A DNA stretch of 64,000 nt from CAVVEQ01 sp963804865 (GTDB taxonomy: Bacteria > Chloroflexota > Anaerolineae > Anaerolineales > Anaerolineaceae). The notes beneath the pieces were generated by a model. The model was not told where the DNA came from, searched no databases, and was given only the letters and a program-made list of their open reading frames with translations. Of the stretch, positions 29,028 to 37,706 are shown one piece after another. The position numbers were made by a program, and so were the translations under genes. The stretch is taken from the NCBI GenBank assembly GCA_963804865.1, contig CAWDSH010000042.1, positions 600,115 through 664,114 on the forward strand, in the 5' to 3' direction. Position 1 is the first letter of the stretch, and each line of letters begins with the position of its first letter.

Positions 29028-29723
29028 TTAGACATCGTCATCCTCATCCGTATAATCATCGCCCTCATCAGAATCCAGTTCCAGCAATTCGCCGGTGGCG
29101 ATGAACACGGTTCGCTCGCAAATGTTGGTAACCCTGTCTGCCAGCCTTTCCAGGTTGTGTGCCACCCATAGCATGAGGATGATCCGATCGATCGCTTCTG
29201 GATTTTTGCTGATTTTCTTTAGCGTATCTGCATACAGGAATTTGTATAAATCATCGACTGCATCATCTTCTTCAGGGATGATCGCTGCTTTTTTATAATC
29301 ACCTTCGATAAAAGCCGTGATCGCCTTATGAAGCATGCCAACAGCCAGGGTAGCCATTTTAAGGATTTCTTTATCAGGAATAGGGATATCATGTTCCCCA
29401 AGAGCCTTCGTGACTTTCGAAATGCCCTTGGCGTAATCCCCCATGCGTTCCAATTCACCTGCCACCTCGAGCATTGCAGCCAGCAGGCGTAGATCCCGAG
29501 CCATCGGCTGCTGGGTGGCGATCAGGATAAGAATTGCATTTTCAATGGCAAATCGCTTTTCGTTGATATCTGCATCCTGGTCGGAGATTTTCTGTGCGTT
29601 GACCACATCTCTATTCTTTAATGCATCGACAGCACGCAGGGTGGCTTTCTCCACCATGCTCTCCAGGAGGAGTATCTCATTCTCGATACCTTTGAGTGAT
29701 TTGTCGAGGATTTCTCGGGTCAT
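29028..29723 (-). CDS. phoU: Phosphate signalling protein PhoU
   Basis: 231-aa cytoplasmic helical protein with two PhoU repeats (about residues 10-100 and 115-205), each with acidic metal-binding positions (NEKRFAIENAILIL, ERMGDYAKGI, LERLADRVTNI). PhoU links the PstSCAB transporter to the PhoR kinase and keeps the Pho response off when phosphate is ample. The C-terminus adds an acidic tail (residues 213-231, mostly Asp/Glu) not present in many homologues. It lies 27 bases after pstB in the pst operon. Confidence 0.96.
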   Translation of the reverse strand: MTREILDKSLKGIENEILLLESMVEKATLRAVDALKNRDVVNAQKISDQDADINEKRFAIENAILILIATQQPMARDLRLLAAMLEVAGELERMGDYAKGISKVTKALGEHDIPIPDKEILKMATLAVGMLHKAITAFIEGDYKKAAIIPEEDDAVDDLYKFLYADTLKKISKNPEAIDRIILMLWVAHNLERLADRVTNICERTVFIATGELLELDSDEGDDYTDEDDDV

Positions 29724-29750
29724 ACTGGATCCTTCGCTGAGTGGACCTGC

Positions 29751-30545
29751 TTATCCATATCGGCCGGTGATATAGTCTTCCGTGCGCTGGTCGTGCGGCG
29801 TGGTGAAGATTTGAGTCGTTGGGCCATATTCCACCATTATACCTGCGCGGTCCTCATCCATGGTGAAAAACGTGGTGAAATCTGAAGCGCGCGCAGCCTG
29901 CTGCATATTGTGCGTGACGATCACGATCGTGTAATTCCTGGAGAGCTCACGCATCAAATCTTCTATTTTTAATGTTGCGATGGGATCAAGGGCTGAACAG
30001 GGTTCATCCATCAGGATGATCTCCGGTTTTACTGCCAGGGCACGTGCGATGCAAAGTCGCTGCTGCTGCCCGCCGGAGAGCTCCAAAGCGTGCTGTTGCA
30101 CGTTATCCTTCACTTCATCCCAAAGGGCGGCATCTTCCAAAGTCTGTTTTACCAGCTGGTCCATATCTCCCTTGTAACCATTTACCCGTGCTCCCCAGGC
30201 GATGTTCTCATAGATCGATTTGGGAAATGGATTTGGTTTCTGAAAGACCATGCCTATCTTACGGCGAACCAGGACAGGATCCACGTCGGGGTTGTAGATA
30301 TTTTGACCGTGGAATAGGATCTCCCCCTCGATTTTTGTACCTGGAATAAAATCATTCATCCGGTTGAGTGCCCGCAGGACAGTGCTTTTACCACATCCGG
30401 AAGGGCCAATGATCGATGTGATGCGTTTCGGAATGATCTGCAGGGAAACATCTTTTACAGCCCGGAAATCCCCATAGAATAAGGAAACGTCTTTGATTTC
30501 TATGGCAAGATGATTTTTTGTGGAAGGATTGGTTTCTTTTGCCAT
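29751..30545 (-). CDS. pstB: Phosphate ABC transporter ATP-binding protein PstB
   Basis: 264-aa ATPase of the high-affinity phosphate importer. Walker A GPSGCGKST (about residue 40), Q-loop in FQKPNPFP, signature LSGGQQQR (about 155), Walker B IILMDEPCSALDP, and the switch His in VTHNMQQAARAS. Length and motifs are typical. It starts 3 bases after pstA stops. Confidence 0.97.
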   Translation of the reverse strand: MAKETNPSTKNHLAIEIKDVSLFYGDFRAVKDVSLQIIPKRITSIIGPSGCGKSTVLRALNRMNDFIPGTKIEGEILFHGQNIYNPDVDPVLVRRKIGMVFQKPNPFPKSIYENIAWGARVNGYKGDMDQLVKQTLEDAALWDEVKDNVQQHALELSGGQQQRLCIARALAVKPEIILMDEPCSALDPIATLKIEDLMRELSRNYTIVIVTHNMQQAARASDFTTFFTMDEDRAGIMVEYGPTTQIFTTPHDQRTEDYITGRYG

Positions 30546-30548
30546 GGT

Positions 30549-31787
30549 CTACTGTCTGGTCGATTTATTTCTAAAAATGATTGCTATGGCGTTCATGGAT
30601 AACAATGTTATCAATAAAACCAGTATTGCAGCAGCTGCGAGATTTCGGAATTGATCCTGTGGTCGCGCAGTCCAATTATAAATCTGTATGGGTAATGCTG
30701 TGAAATACGAAAAGGGTCCCTTGGGATCCGAAGTAATAAAAGTTGACGCGCCTACGACGATGAGCGGTGCTGTTTCTCCAATTGCCCGCGAAATGGCCAG
30801 GATTGTGCCAGTGAGTATGCCTGGAAGCGCATTGGGAAGAACATGATCCCGGATGGTCTGCCACTGGGTGGCACCCAATCCATAACTGGCCATTCTTAAA
30901 GAATTAGGGACTGCGCGGATGGCTTCCTGTGCGTTGAGGATCAGGATGGGAAGGATCAGGATTGCCATGGTCAACCCGGCAGATAGTAATGTTCTCCCAT
31001 TCTCGTTCTCAATACCAAACAGAGTTCCGCTGGTTAATGGGGAGAGGGTACGAACGAATATCGCCAATCCAAGGATCCCATAGACGATTGACGGAACACC
31101 CGCCAGATTATCAATATTGGTTTGAATGACGCGGTTCATCCATCCCTTTTTATTCGCATATTCTTCGAGATATATGGCTGCTCCCAAACCCAGCGGAAAA
31201 GCAACAAGGATGGCAATGACGATGAGGAAGAGTGATCCCAGTAACGCCGTCCGGACTCCGGCAAGCTCAGCCTCACTCGACATGGTTTGTTTAAGAAAAT
31301 CAATATTCAACCAGGCTTTGAATTCCAGGTGAGAATCAGGGAATTTTTCTGCCACTTCTGAGTCGATCTTTGCACGCTGAAAGATGGATTGATCCAAATT
31401 CCAGGTGGCGAAAATTTTTGGATTAGCCACCCTGTCCATGACCAATTTTCTTAATTCAGAAACACTTCGATCCTCCAATAGCTTTTCAGCCTGGAGCGCG
31501 CGGAGTCGACTGCGCGATAAATGGGATGTCAGGATTGAAATTGCTTCCTCCTGGCTGAGTTTGCTGAGAGGTTGTTCGGATAACTGGGCAGGTTCGACTT
31601 TATATTCGATAGCAACAAATCCCATACTCTGGTTAATGATCGTCAGAAGCAGAACGGCAAGTGCGATGATCGCAATGGTTATTGAAAGCCTGAACAGGCT
31701 TTGCCATATTCTCGCTGCCCGGTACCTCCTGATGAGGAGCGGGTCATCCATGCTTGACAGAGAAATCTTTTTATTGCTGGTCGTCAT
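30549..31787 (-). CDS. pstA: Phosphate ABC transporter permease PstA, long form
   Basis: 412-aa membrane permease of the phosphate importer, with the permease core at residues 165-405 (EAIRAVPNSLRMASYGLGATQWQTI is the EAA loop that contacts PstB). It is about 115 residues longer than the E. coli form. The extra part (about residues 50-165) is a hydrophilic, charged, mostly helical domain between the first and second membrane helices, predicted outside the membrane. The start overlaps the pstC stop (ATGA). Confidence 0.94.
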   Translation of the reverse strand: MTTSNKKISLSSMDDPLLIRRYRAARIWQSLFRLSITIAIIALAVLLLTIINQSMGFVAIEYKVEPAQLSEQPLSKLSQEEAISILTSHLSRSRLRALQAEKLLEDRSVSELRKLVMDRVANPKIFATWNLDQSIFQRAKIDSEVAEKFPDSHLEFKAWLNIDFLKQTMSSEAELAGVRTALLGSLFLIVIAILVAFPLGLGAAIYLEEYANKKGWMNRVIQTNIDNLAGVPSIVYGILGLAIFVRTLSPLTSGTLFGIENENGRTLLSAGLTMAILILPILILNAQEAIRAVPNSLRMASYGLGATQWQTIRDHVLPNALPGILTGTILAISRAIGETAPLIVVGASTFITSDPKGPFSYFTALPIQIYNWTARPQDQFRNLAAAAILVLLITLLSMNAIAIIFRNKSTRQ

Positions 31788-32746
31788 TCGTAAACTTCCC
31801 GAAACCGTTTTGATAATTGCCGGCTGATGATATTCAAGGCAAACGTGATCAAGAATAACAATAAAGCTATGGCAAAAATGCTGTTGTAATCCGGTGTGTC
31901 ATAACTCACATCTCCACCGCTGATGCGTGCGATATACCCGGTCATGGTTTCGGCAGAAACAAGGGGATTGGCTGTCAGCTTGGAGCCGGAACCAGCGGCA
32001 ATGGCGACGATCATTGTTTCTCCGATTGCACGGGATATGCCCAGGATAAATGCTGCCACGATACCGGATAGAGCCGCAGGAACAACGATATTTATCGCTG
32101 TTTCCAGCTTTGTTGCGCCCAGGGCGTACGCACCTTCGCGGAGGGAGCGGGGCACCGCGGACAGGGCATCCTCGCTGATGGAACTCACCATGGGCAGGAT
32201 CATGATACCCATCACTAATCCTGCTGAGAGGGTATTGTAAATTTCCACACTTTCATTGCCCAGGATCATCCTTAGTAAGGGGGTCATAAAAGTCAAAGCA
32301 AAATATCCATAGACGACAGTGGGTATGCCGGCCAGGATCTCAAGGGTCGGTTTCAAGATTTTTCGAGCTTTTGGGGTTGAATATTCACTGAGATAGATGG
32401 CGCTGCTCAATCCCAGGGGAAGCGCGATCATCATTGCAAATACGGTTGTCATTAGAGTAGCATTGACCAGTGGCAATATGCCAAATTCTCCAATGGCGGG
32501 TTGCCAGGTCGTGGATGTCAGGAACTCAATGAGATCCAGCTGTCCATTTTGGAAGAATAAAATGGATTCTTTTCCTAATTCATAGACGATGCCTATGGTG
32601 GTTAAGATCGAGATCGCGCCACATAAAAACAGGAATAATTGGATAAAACTTTCACCCAATCGTGTCCGTTTTTTCATATCCAGTATGATTTCACTTTGCA
32701 ACATTGGTCCAATATCTTTCTTGAGGATTTGTAGATGTTCTGTCAT
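31784..32746 (-). CDS. pstC: Phosphate ABC transporter permease PstC
   Basis: 320-aa membrane permease, partner of PstA. Six hydrophobic helices; the EAA loop reads EDALSAVPRSLREGAYALGATKLETA (about residues 190-215). The N-terminal ~25 residues before helix 1 are charged and cytoplasmic. It is separated from pstS by a strong stem-loop and overlaps pstA by 4 bases. Confidence 0.96.
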   Translation of the reverse strand: MTEHLQILKKDIGPMLQSEIILDMKKRTRLGESFIQLFLFLCGAISILTTIGIVYELGKESILFFQNGQLDLIEFLTSTTWQPAIGEFGILPLVNATLMTTVFAMMIALPLGLSSAIYLSEYSTPKARKILKPTLEILAGIPTVVYGYFALTFMTPLLRMILGNESVEIYNTLSAGLVMGIMILPMVSSISEDALSAVPRSLREGAYALGATKLETAINIVVPAALSGIVAAFILGISRAIGETMIVAIAAGSGSKLTANPLVSAETMTGYIARISGGDVSYDTPDYNSIFAIALLLFLITFALNIISRQLSKRFREVYE

Positions 32747-32765
32747 TGAGCTCCGGGAAACATGG

Positions 32766-32797
32766 TTCCCCTCTCCATGAAATTTTGGAGAGGGGAA
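32766..32797 (-). promoter_or_regulatory. Stem-loop between pstS and pstC (no T-run)
   Basis: Perfect 11-bp stem ttcccctctcc / ggagaggggaa (32766-32776 with 32787-32797) with a 10-base loop. On the minus strand it is followed by ccatgtttcc, with no T-run, so it is unlikely to stop transcription fully. In binding-protein operons such stems protect the upstream pstS mRNA end and allow more binding protein than permease. Confidence 0.75.
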
Positions 32798-32813
32798 GCT
32801 GAGGATAAGGTGT

Positions 32814-33858
32814 TTATTTCAATGCATCTTCCAGGGTGATGCGAGATGTATCTAATGCTTCTTCACTCGCCGGGAAATAACCCACGTCTTCGATCACATC
32901 ATTGACCATGATTAGGAAGTAATCTACGAACGCTGCCACCTGGGGCTTGCTCTTCAGGATGCTGGCATCCGAGTAAATGTATAGTGGTCTTGAAAGAACG
33001 TATTCGCCGCTTTCTGCTGTTTCAAAATCTGGTGTAACACCATCGATGGATGCGACATTCAGGTTAGCCGAGTTATTGACGTAGTATGCAAATCCGAAGT
33101 AACCGATGGCATAGGGGCTGCCTTCAATACCCTGAACCAGGACATTGTCATCTTCGCTGGCTTGCAGGTTTGTTGCTGCCAACGCTAAGGCCTTGGCCGC
33201 ATCCAATGATTCGAGTTCAAGAGGTTTCTGAAGGACTACCTCATTGAAGAAATCGAAGGTGCCGCTGTCAGTACCAGGGGTGAAGCGCAGAATTGATTCA
33301 GCCGGCCATTCAGGGCGAACATCCGACCATTTCTCGGCTGTGGTGAATATCAGTCCGAGCTCTTCGAGAGATATGTCAGTAATGAAATCGTTCTCCGTAC
33401 TCACGACAATGGCGATGGCATCCGTGCCCACACGGAATTCGAGAGGATTTCGGTTGATGGTTGAGCAGGATTTCAACTTCGGAGTCCTTGATCTTCCGGC
33501 TGGAATTGGAAATATCCGTTTCGCCAGTCTTGCAGAAACGTTCAAAACCACCACCGGAGCCAATGCTGTCGATCTTGATCTCTCCGCTAAATCCATCGGC
33601 CTTGAAGTTTTCTGCAATGGCTTCCGCCAGTGGATACACCGTTGAACTCCCGGCAGCGTAGATTGTCCCGCCCAAATCAAGCAAGTCGTGTCCGGCAAAT
33701 TTAACTGTTTCGATGGGCGCTTCAGCGACAGGTTCTGCAACAGCCTCCGTTGCAATCTCCACTTCTGTTGGGGCAGGTGTGGAGGATGATGCACAGGCAC
33801 TTAAAAATAATGCGCCTGCCACGATTCCCGTCATCCAATTTAATTGATTCTTCTTCAT
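32814..33858 (-). CDS. pstS: Phosphate-binding lipoprotein PstS (one frameshift)
   Basis: About 347-aa substrate-binding protein of the phosphate importer. Signal peptide with lipobox LSAC (Cys at residue 21), a short low-complexity linker rich in Pro/Glu/Ala, then the phosphate-binding domain: TIYAAGSSTVYPL, SIGSGGGFERFC, DISNSSRKI, and FTPGTDSGTFDFF. The frame breaks where three A occur on the coding strand (plus 33471-33473); with two A it reads SEVESCSTINRNPLEF and joins the two open frames. AGGAG precedes the ATG. The gene follows a Pho-box promoter. Confidence 0.9.
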
Positions 33859-33891
33859 TCTTTTTCTCCTTTTATTAGTTTTATTGTCTTC

Positions 33892-33945
33892 ATCATAGCC
33901 AATAAAGGTTAAATCCCGCCTAAGGCGATGTTAACGTTCTGTAAA
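33892..33945 (-). promoter_or_regulatory. Pho box and -10 of the pst operon
   Basis: Minus strand, upstream of pstS: TTTACA, TTAACA, TTAGGC, TTAACC (plus positions 33940-33945, 33929-33934, 33918-33923, 33907-33912), each starting exactly 11 bases after the last. TATGAT follows at 33892-33897. The hexamers and spacing match the TT(A/T/C)ACA direct repeats bound by PhoP of Gram-positive bacteria. The box begins right after the phoR terminator. Confidence 0.75.
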
Positions 33946-33973
33946 CAAAAAGAAGCTGCTTGAGGCAGCTTCT
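33946..33973 (-). terminator. Intrinsic terminator after phoR
   Basis: Perfect 9-bp stem agaagctgc / gcagcttct (33951-33959 with 33965-33973), 5-base loop, then ttttg on the minus strand. It separates phoB-phoR from the pst operon, so the two can be expressed independently. Confidence 0.85.
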
Positions 33974-33995
33974 TTCCAGAAACGAACAGAAAATA

Positions 33996-35746
33996 TCAAA
34001 TATTTACTGAAAAATAAAACGTACTGCCATCCCCGGGTTCGCTCTCCACCCAGATCTGCCCATGATGTGTTTCGATAATATGCCTGGAAATGGACAAACC
34101 CAATCCGGTTCCACCACCCGCTCTGGCGCGATCAGTTTTATAAAATCTCTCGAATATTCGCGGTAGATCCTGTTCTGATATCCCAATCCCGGTATCTTTC
34201 ACCATAAAAATGATCTGCTTTTCATTTTTCTTTGCGGAAACGATAATTTTCCCTCGAGGGGGAGTGAATTTAATGGCGTTATGAATGAGATTGACCAGCA
34301 CTTGTTCAATTCTGGCGCCATCCACATTTATGTTTGGAAGATCATCATCGCACTGCATCGTCAGCTCCAGTCCGGCGCGTTCAGCCTGGACTTTCATGCG
34401 ATTCAGAGCATTCTTAATGAGATCGTAAGGTCGGCAGGTATTCAAATTTAGGGGTACTCTTCCAGACTCAATCCTGGACAATTCCAATTGTTCCTCTACC
34501 ATTTGGATCAGGTTATCGATCTCCCCTTCCATCATCGTAAGGAATTTTTGTGATGCTTTCTTGTCTTTGAGTGCGCCTTGTTGCAGGGTTTCCGCTATGG
34601 CTTTTAGAGATGCCAGCGGCGTTCGCAGCTCGTGAGAAACGTTGCTGACAAAATCACGCCGGATGACCTCAAGTTTTCTCAATTGCGTGAAATCCTGTAA
34701 AAGGATCAAGCACATAGCCGGGCATTTCAGGTCCCAGAGGGGCGGTGACACACTGGATGAAAATACGATCTGGCGTGATCTCAAGGGTTTGAGTCTGGAT
34801 CATTTGTTCCTTTAGGCACTTTTCCCACATTTCAATGATTTGGTGATCACGGACAATTTCCACCAGGCTCGCTGAATTTTTGCCTACCAGGTTGATCTCA
34901 AACATCTTGTTGGCAGCCGGGTTGGTTAATTCAACCATCCCTTCATCATTCACCAATAGGATGCCGTCCGTCATGGTCGTGAGGATGGTTGAGAGTTTTG
35001 TCTGCTCCTGCTTGAAATCCTGGATTTGACGATCCAAGTCCATCCGCCATGCGGTGGAATGCATCGGTCATCTGCCCGATCTCATCCTTGGGTGTGACGG
35101 ATATTTTTTCAGTGTCGTCGACCTTGCTGATTTGGTTTGCCAACAAGGTCAATTTCCTTAAAGGCTGCATGGAATGACTGGTGATAATGATGGCGATGGC
35201 AATTGCCGATAGAACGATCATCCCGGTTGTTCCCCAAATGATGCGGTTTATCGATTGCACATTCTGCTCTATGGATCGAATCGGTACAGCCAGCCTGGCA
35301 ATGCCGATGATTTCCCCATTTGACCGGATGGGCACTGCTGCGTATAAAAGTCTCTCCAGCACGGTGTTGCTGAAACGGATTTCCGCACTTTCCCTGCCTT
35401 CAAGAGCAGCGCGTACTTCCGGACGATCCAAGTGGTTTTCCATGATGGAGGGATTAAGCTCGGATTCGGCTAGAACGAGTCCATCTGGTTGGATTATGGT
35501 GATCCTGGCTCCAGCCACCTTGGCTTGATCGATGATAGCATTTTCAAGTTCCGGGATGCGATCTTCGCTGATCATATCAGCTGCCTGGTTGGCAACCATT
35601 CTTGCTTCCGCCAGGAGATTATCCCGCAAGGTTTGCTGAACGGAATTGGTAAATAGGGATGATATCAACCAACCCAATATCGCCATGGCAGCTAAAACCA
35701 ACAAAATATATGGGATTGCGATCTTCCAGAAGAATGATTTTTTCAT
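33996..35746 (-). CDS. phoR: Phosphate-regulon sensor histidine kinase PhoR (two frameshifts)
   Basis: About 583-aa membrane kinase that phosphorylates PhoB when phosphate is low. Order: membrane helix (10-32), extracytoplasmic sensor (33-165), second helix (170-195), HAMP (about 195-245), PAS domain (about 265-365), HisKA with VSNVSHELRTPLAS, and HATPase with NLIHNAIKFTPP, DTGIGI and GGTGLGLSIS. Two shifts split it: near plus 35034 (removing one base gives MADGLDRQIQDFKQE) and near 34703-34711 (removing one gives GYVLILLQDFTQLRKLE). All catalytic blocks are intact in the joined protein. It begins 2 bases after phoB. Confidence 0.9.
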
Positions 35747-35748
35747 AT

Positions 35749-36459
35749 TTACCCTTCGAACATATAACCAGCACCGCGAACGGTGACGAGTCGCGTTGGG
35801 TGAGCCGGGTCAGGCTCGATTTTTTCCCGCAACCAGCGAATGTGGACATCCACTGTGCGGCTGTCACCAGTGAATTCCCATCCCCAGACCCTCTCCAGGA
35901 TGAAATCGCGACTTAATGCCTGGCGGCGGTGCTCAGCCAGGAATAACAGCAGCTCGAACTCTTTTGGTTTCATGGCTAATGGTTTGCCATCCAAACGAAT
36001 TTCATGGCGCACACCATCGATTTCCAGGTTCCCAAAGGAGAGCTTTTTGTTCATTTCGGGGATTGCTGTTGCTCCGCTTGATTCTTCCCGCATGAGCCGT
36101 ACGCGCCTTAACATGGCTTTGACTCTGGCCAACAACTCTCTAAGACTGAAGGGTTTGGTCAAGTAGTCGTCTGCGCCTACTTCCAATCCAACCACGCGGT
36201 CAATTTCATCGTCCCGAGCGGTCAGCATCAGGATGGGAACATTCATTTGCTGGCGTATGGTCCGGCAGACTTCAAAACCATCCATCCCCGGCAGCATGAT
36301 ATCCAAAATGATAAGATCCGGCTTTTCTTTCAGCGCTTTTTCAATGGCAGAGGGACCATCACCGGCAGTTTCTACAAGGTATCCCTGTGCATTCAGGTTG
36401 TATGCCAGGGTTTCTTGCAGCGCAATCTCATCATCCACGATTAGGATTTTCTCAGCCAT
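35749..36459 (-). CDS. phoB: Phosphate-regulon response regulator PhoB/PhoP
   Basis: 236-aa OmpR-family regulator. The receiver domain has the acidic pair (VDDE), phospho-Asp in IILDIMLPGMDGFE, Thr in LTARDDE and Lys in LTKPFSLRELLAR. The C-terminal winged helix ends SRTVDVHIRWLREKIEPDP...TVRGAGYMFEG, typical of PhoB/PhoP. Its likely target is the Pho box before pstS. ATG at 36459 is chosen; a GTG two codons upstream is possible. The start overlaps the end of the glycosyltransferase gene by 8 bases. Confidence 0.95.
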   Translation of the reverse strand: MAEKILIVDDEIALQETLAYNLNAQGYLVETAGDGPSAIEKALKEKPDLIILDIMLPGMDGFEVCRTIRQQMNVPILMLTARDDEIDRVVGLEVGADDYLTKPFSLRELLARVKAMLRRVRLMREESSGATAIPEMNKKLSFGNLEIDGVRHEIRLDGKPLAMKPKEFELLLFLAEHRRQALSRDFILERVWGWEFTGDSRTVDVHIRWLREKIEPDPAHPTRLVTVRGAGYMFEG

Positions 36460-37676
36460 GAACACCCTTTAGTTTCGTCAGCATTACTTCAAGGTCTTTT
36501 GAGATCTGGGCGCGATTGAAATGTGTGGACACATATTCCCGCCCTGCCTTGCCCATCTGCTTCGCTGTTGCGGGTGAGCGCTTCAGGTCCAGGATGGCTG
36601 TTTTCAATGCAACCGGATCCCCCGGTTTGGCAAAGATACCAGCGCCCGCTCTCTCAACCACGTCACGGATAACGCCATCGATCGCCAGGATCACTGGACG
36701 ACCGGCCGCCATGTAATCAAAGACCTTGTTAGGGTAAGTGGTCTTATAAAGTTCCAGGGGTTTCAAGATCGCCAGGCAGGCATCTGCGGCGGCGAGTATT
36801 TCTTTCATCTCTCCCTTGGCAACTGCTGGATGAAATTGGACATTATCCAGCTTCATATCTGCTGCCTTTTGCACGAGCGCTGGTTTTTCCTTCCCATCGC
36901 CAACAAATACAATGCGGATATTCCCATCGTCCGCAAGGAGTTTTGCCGCTTCAAGAACGGTATCAAGATCGTTGCTCATCCCGTGTGCGCCGGCATACAG
37001 AACTACGAATTTGCTTTCGAGATGGTTGGTTTTCCTGAAAAGATCACCGGTCGCCTTGGGATCGAACATTTCCGGGTCGGCTCCATTGGGTAAAAGAACG
37101 ACCTTGCGCGCGCCTTTCCCGGTCACATGATCGATGTAACCCGGGGAATTGACCATCACGGTATCGGCATGCCTGTAAAGAAAGCGTTCCAGCCAGAGTG
37201 ACAGCCTGATCAGTAGGGGATTCCTGAGCACGCCGATTCCAATGGCAAATGCCGGCCAGAGATCCCGTACTTCAAATAGAAATGGGACTCCTTTCAGGCG
37301 CGCCACCAGCCAGGCAGTGAAGCCTTGAAAAATGGGCGGGGAAGTACCCCACACCAGGTCGACCTTTCTGCGTGCCGATCCCTTTAAAAAAGGAGGTCAC
37401 CATGAAACTCAGGAAGCTGAATACGCGGTGCACGAAACTGCGGTGCAGCGCGGAATACGTGTATGCGCGGATGATGGTGACCCCGGGTTCGATTTCATTC
37501 CGGTTGATATTTTGATGATCACCGCTGTTTGCCTGTCCCGTTAGATAACTCACCGGGCTGGCAATGATGGTCACCTGATGACCACGCGCGGCGAGATTGC
37601 GAGCCAGCTCGTGATGACGGGTCCCGCCTGCCTCGTCAAGCGCTGCGAATGCCTGGTGGATTATAAGGATGTGCAT
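36452..37676 (-). CDS. GT4 family glycosyltransferase, WbuB-like (one frameshift)
   Basis: About 408-aa GT-B fold retaining glycosyltransferase. The N-terminal domain has a GGTRHHELARNLAARGHQVTIIAS acceptor-side loop and the FEVRDLWP block typical of WbuB-like enzymes. The C-terminal domain has KFVVLYAGAHG, IRIVFVGDGKEKP and the donor-binding YPNKVFDYMAAGRPVI. A shift at GG (plus 37363-37364) separates the open frames; with one G the protein reads GTQKVDLVWGTSPPIF. It probably builds a surface polysaccharide together with the next two genes upstream. It overlaps phoB. Confidence 0.88.
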
Positions 37677-37706
37677 GCTGCGATTCTACCTGGAAGAAGC
37701 ATTCTG

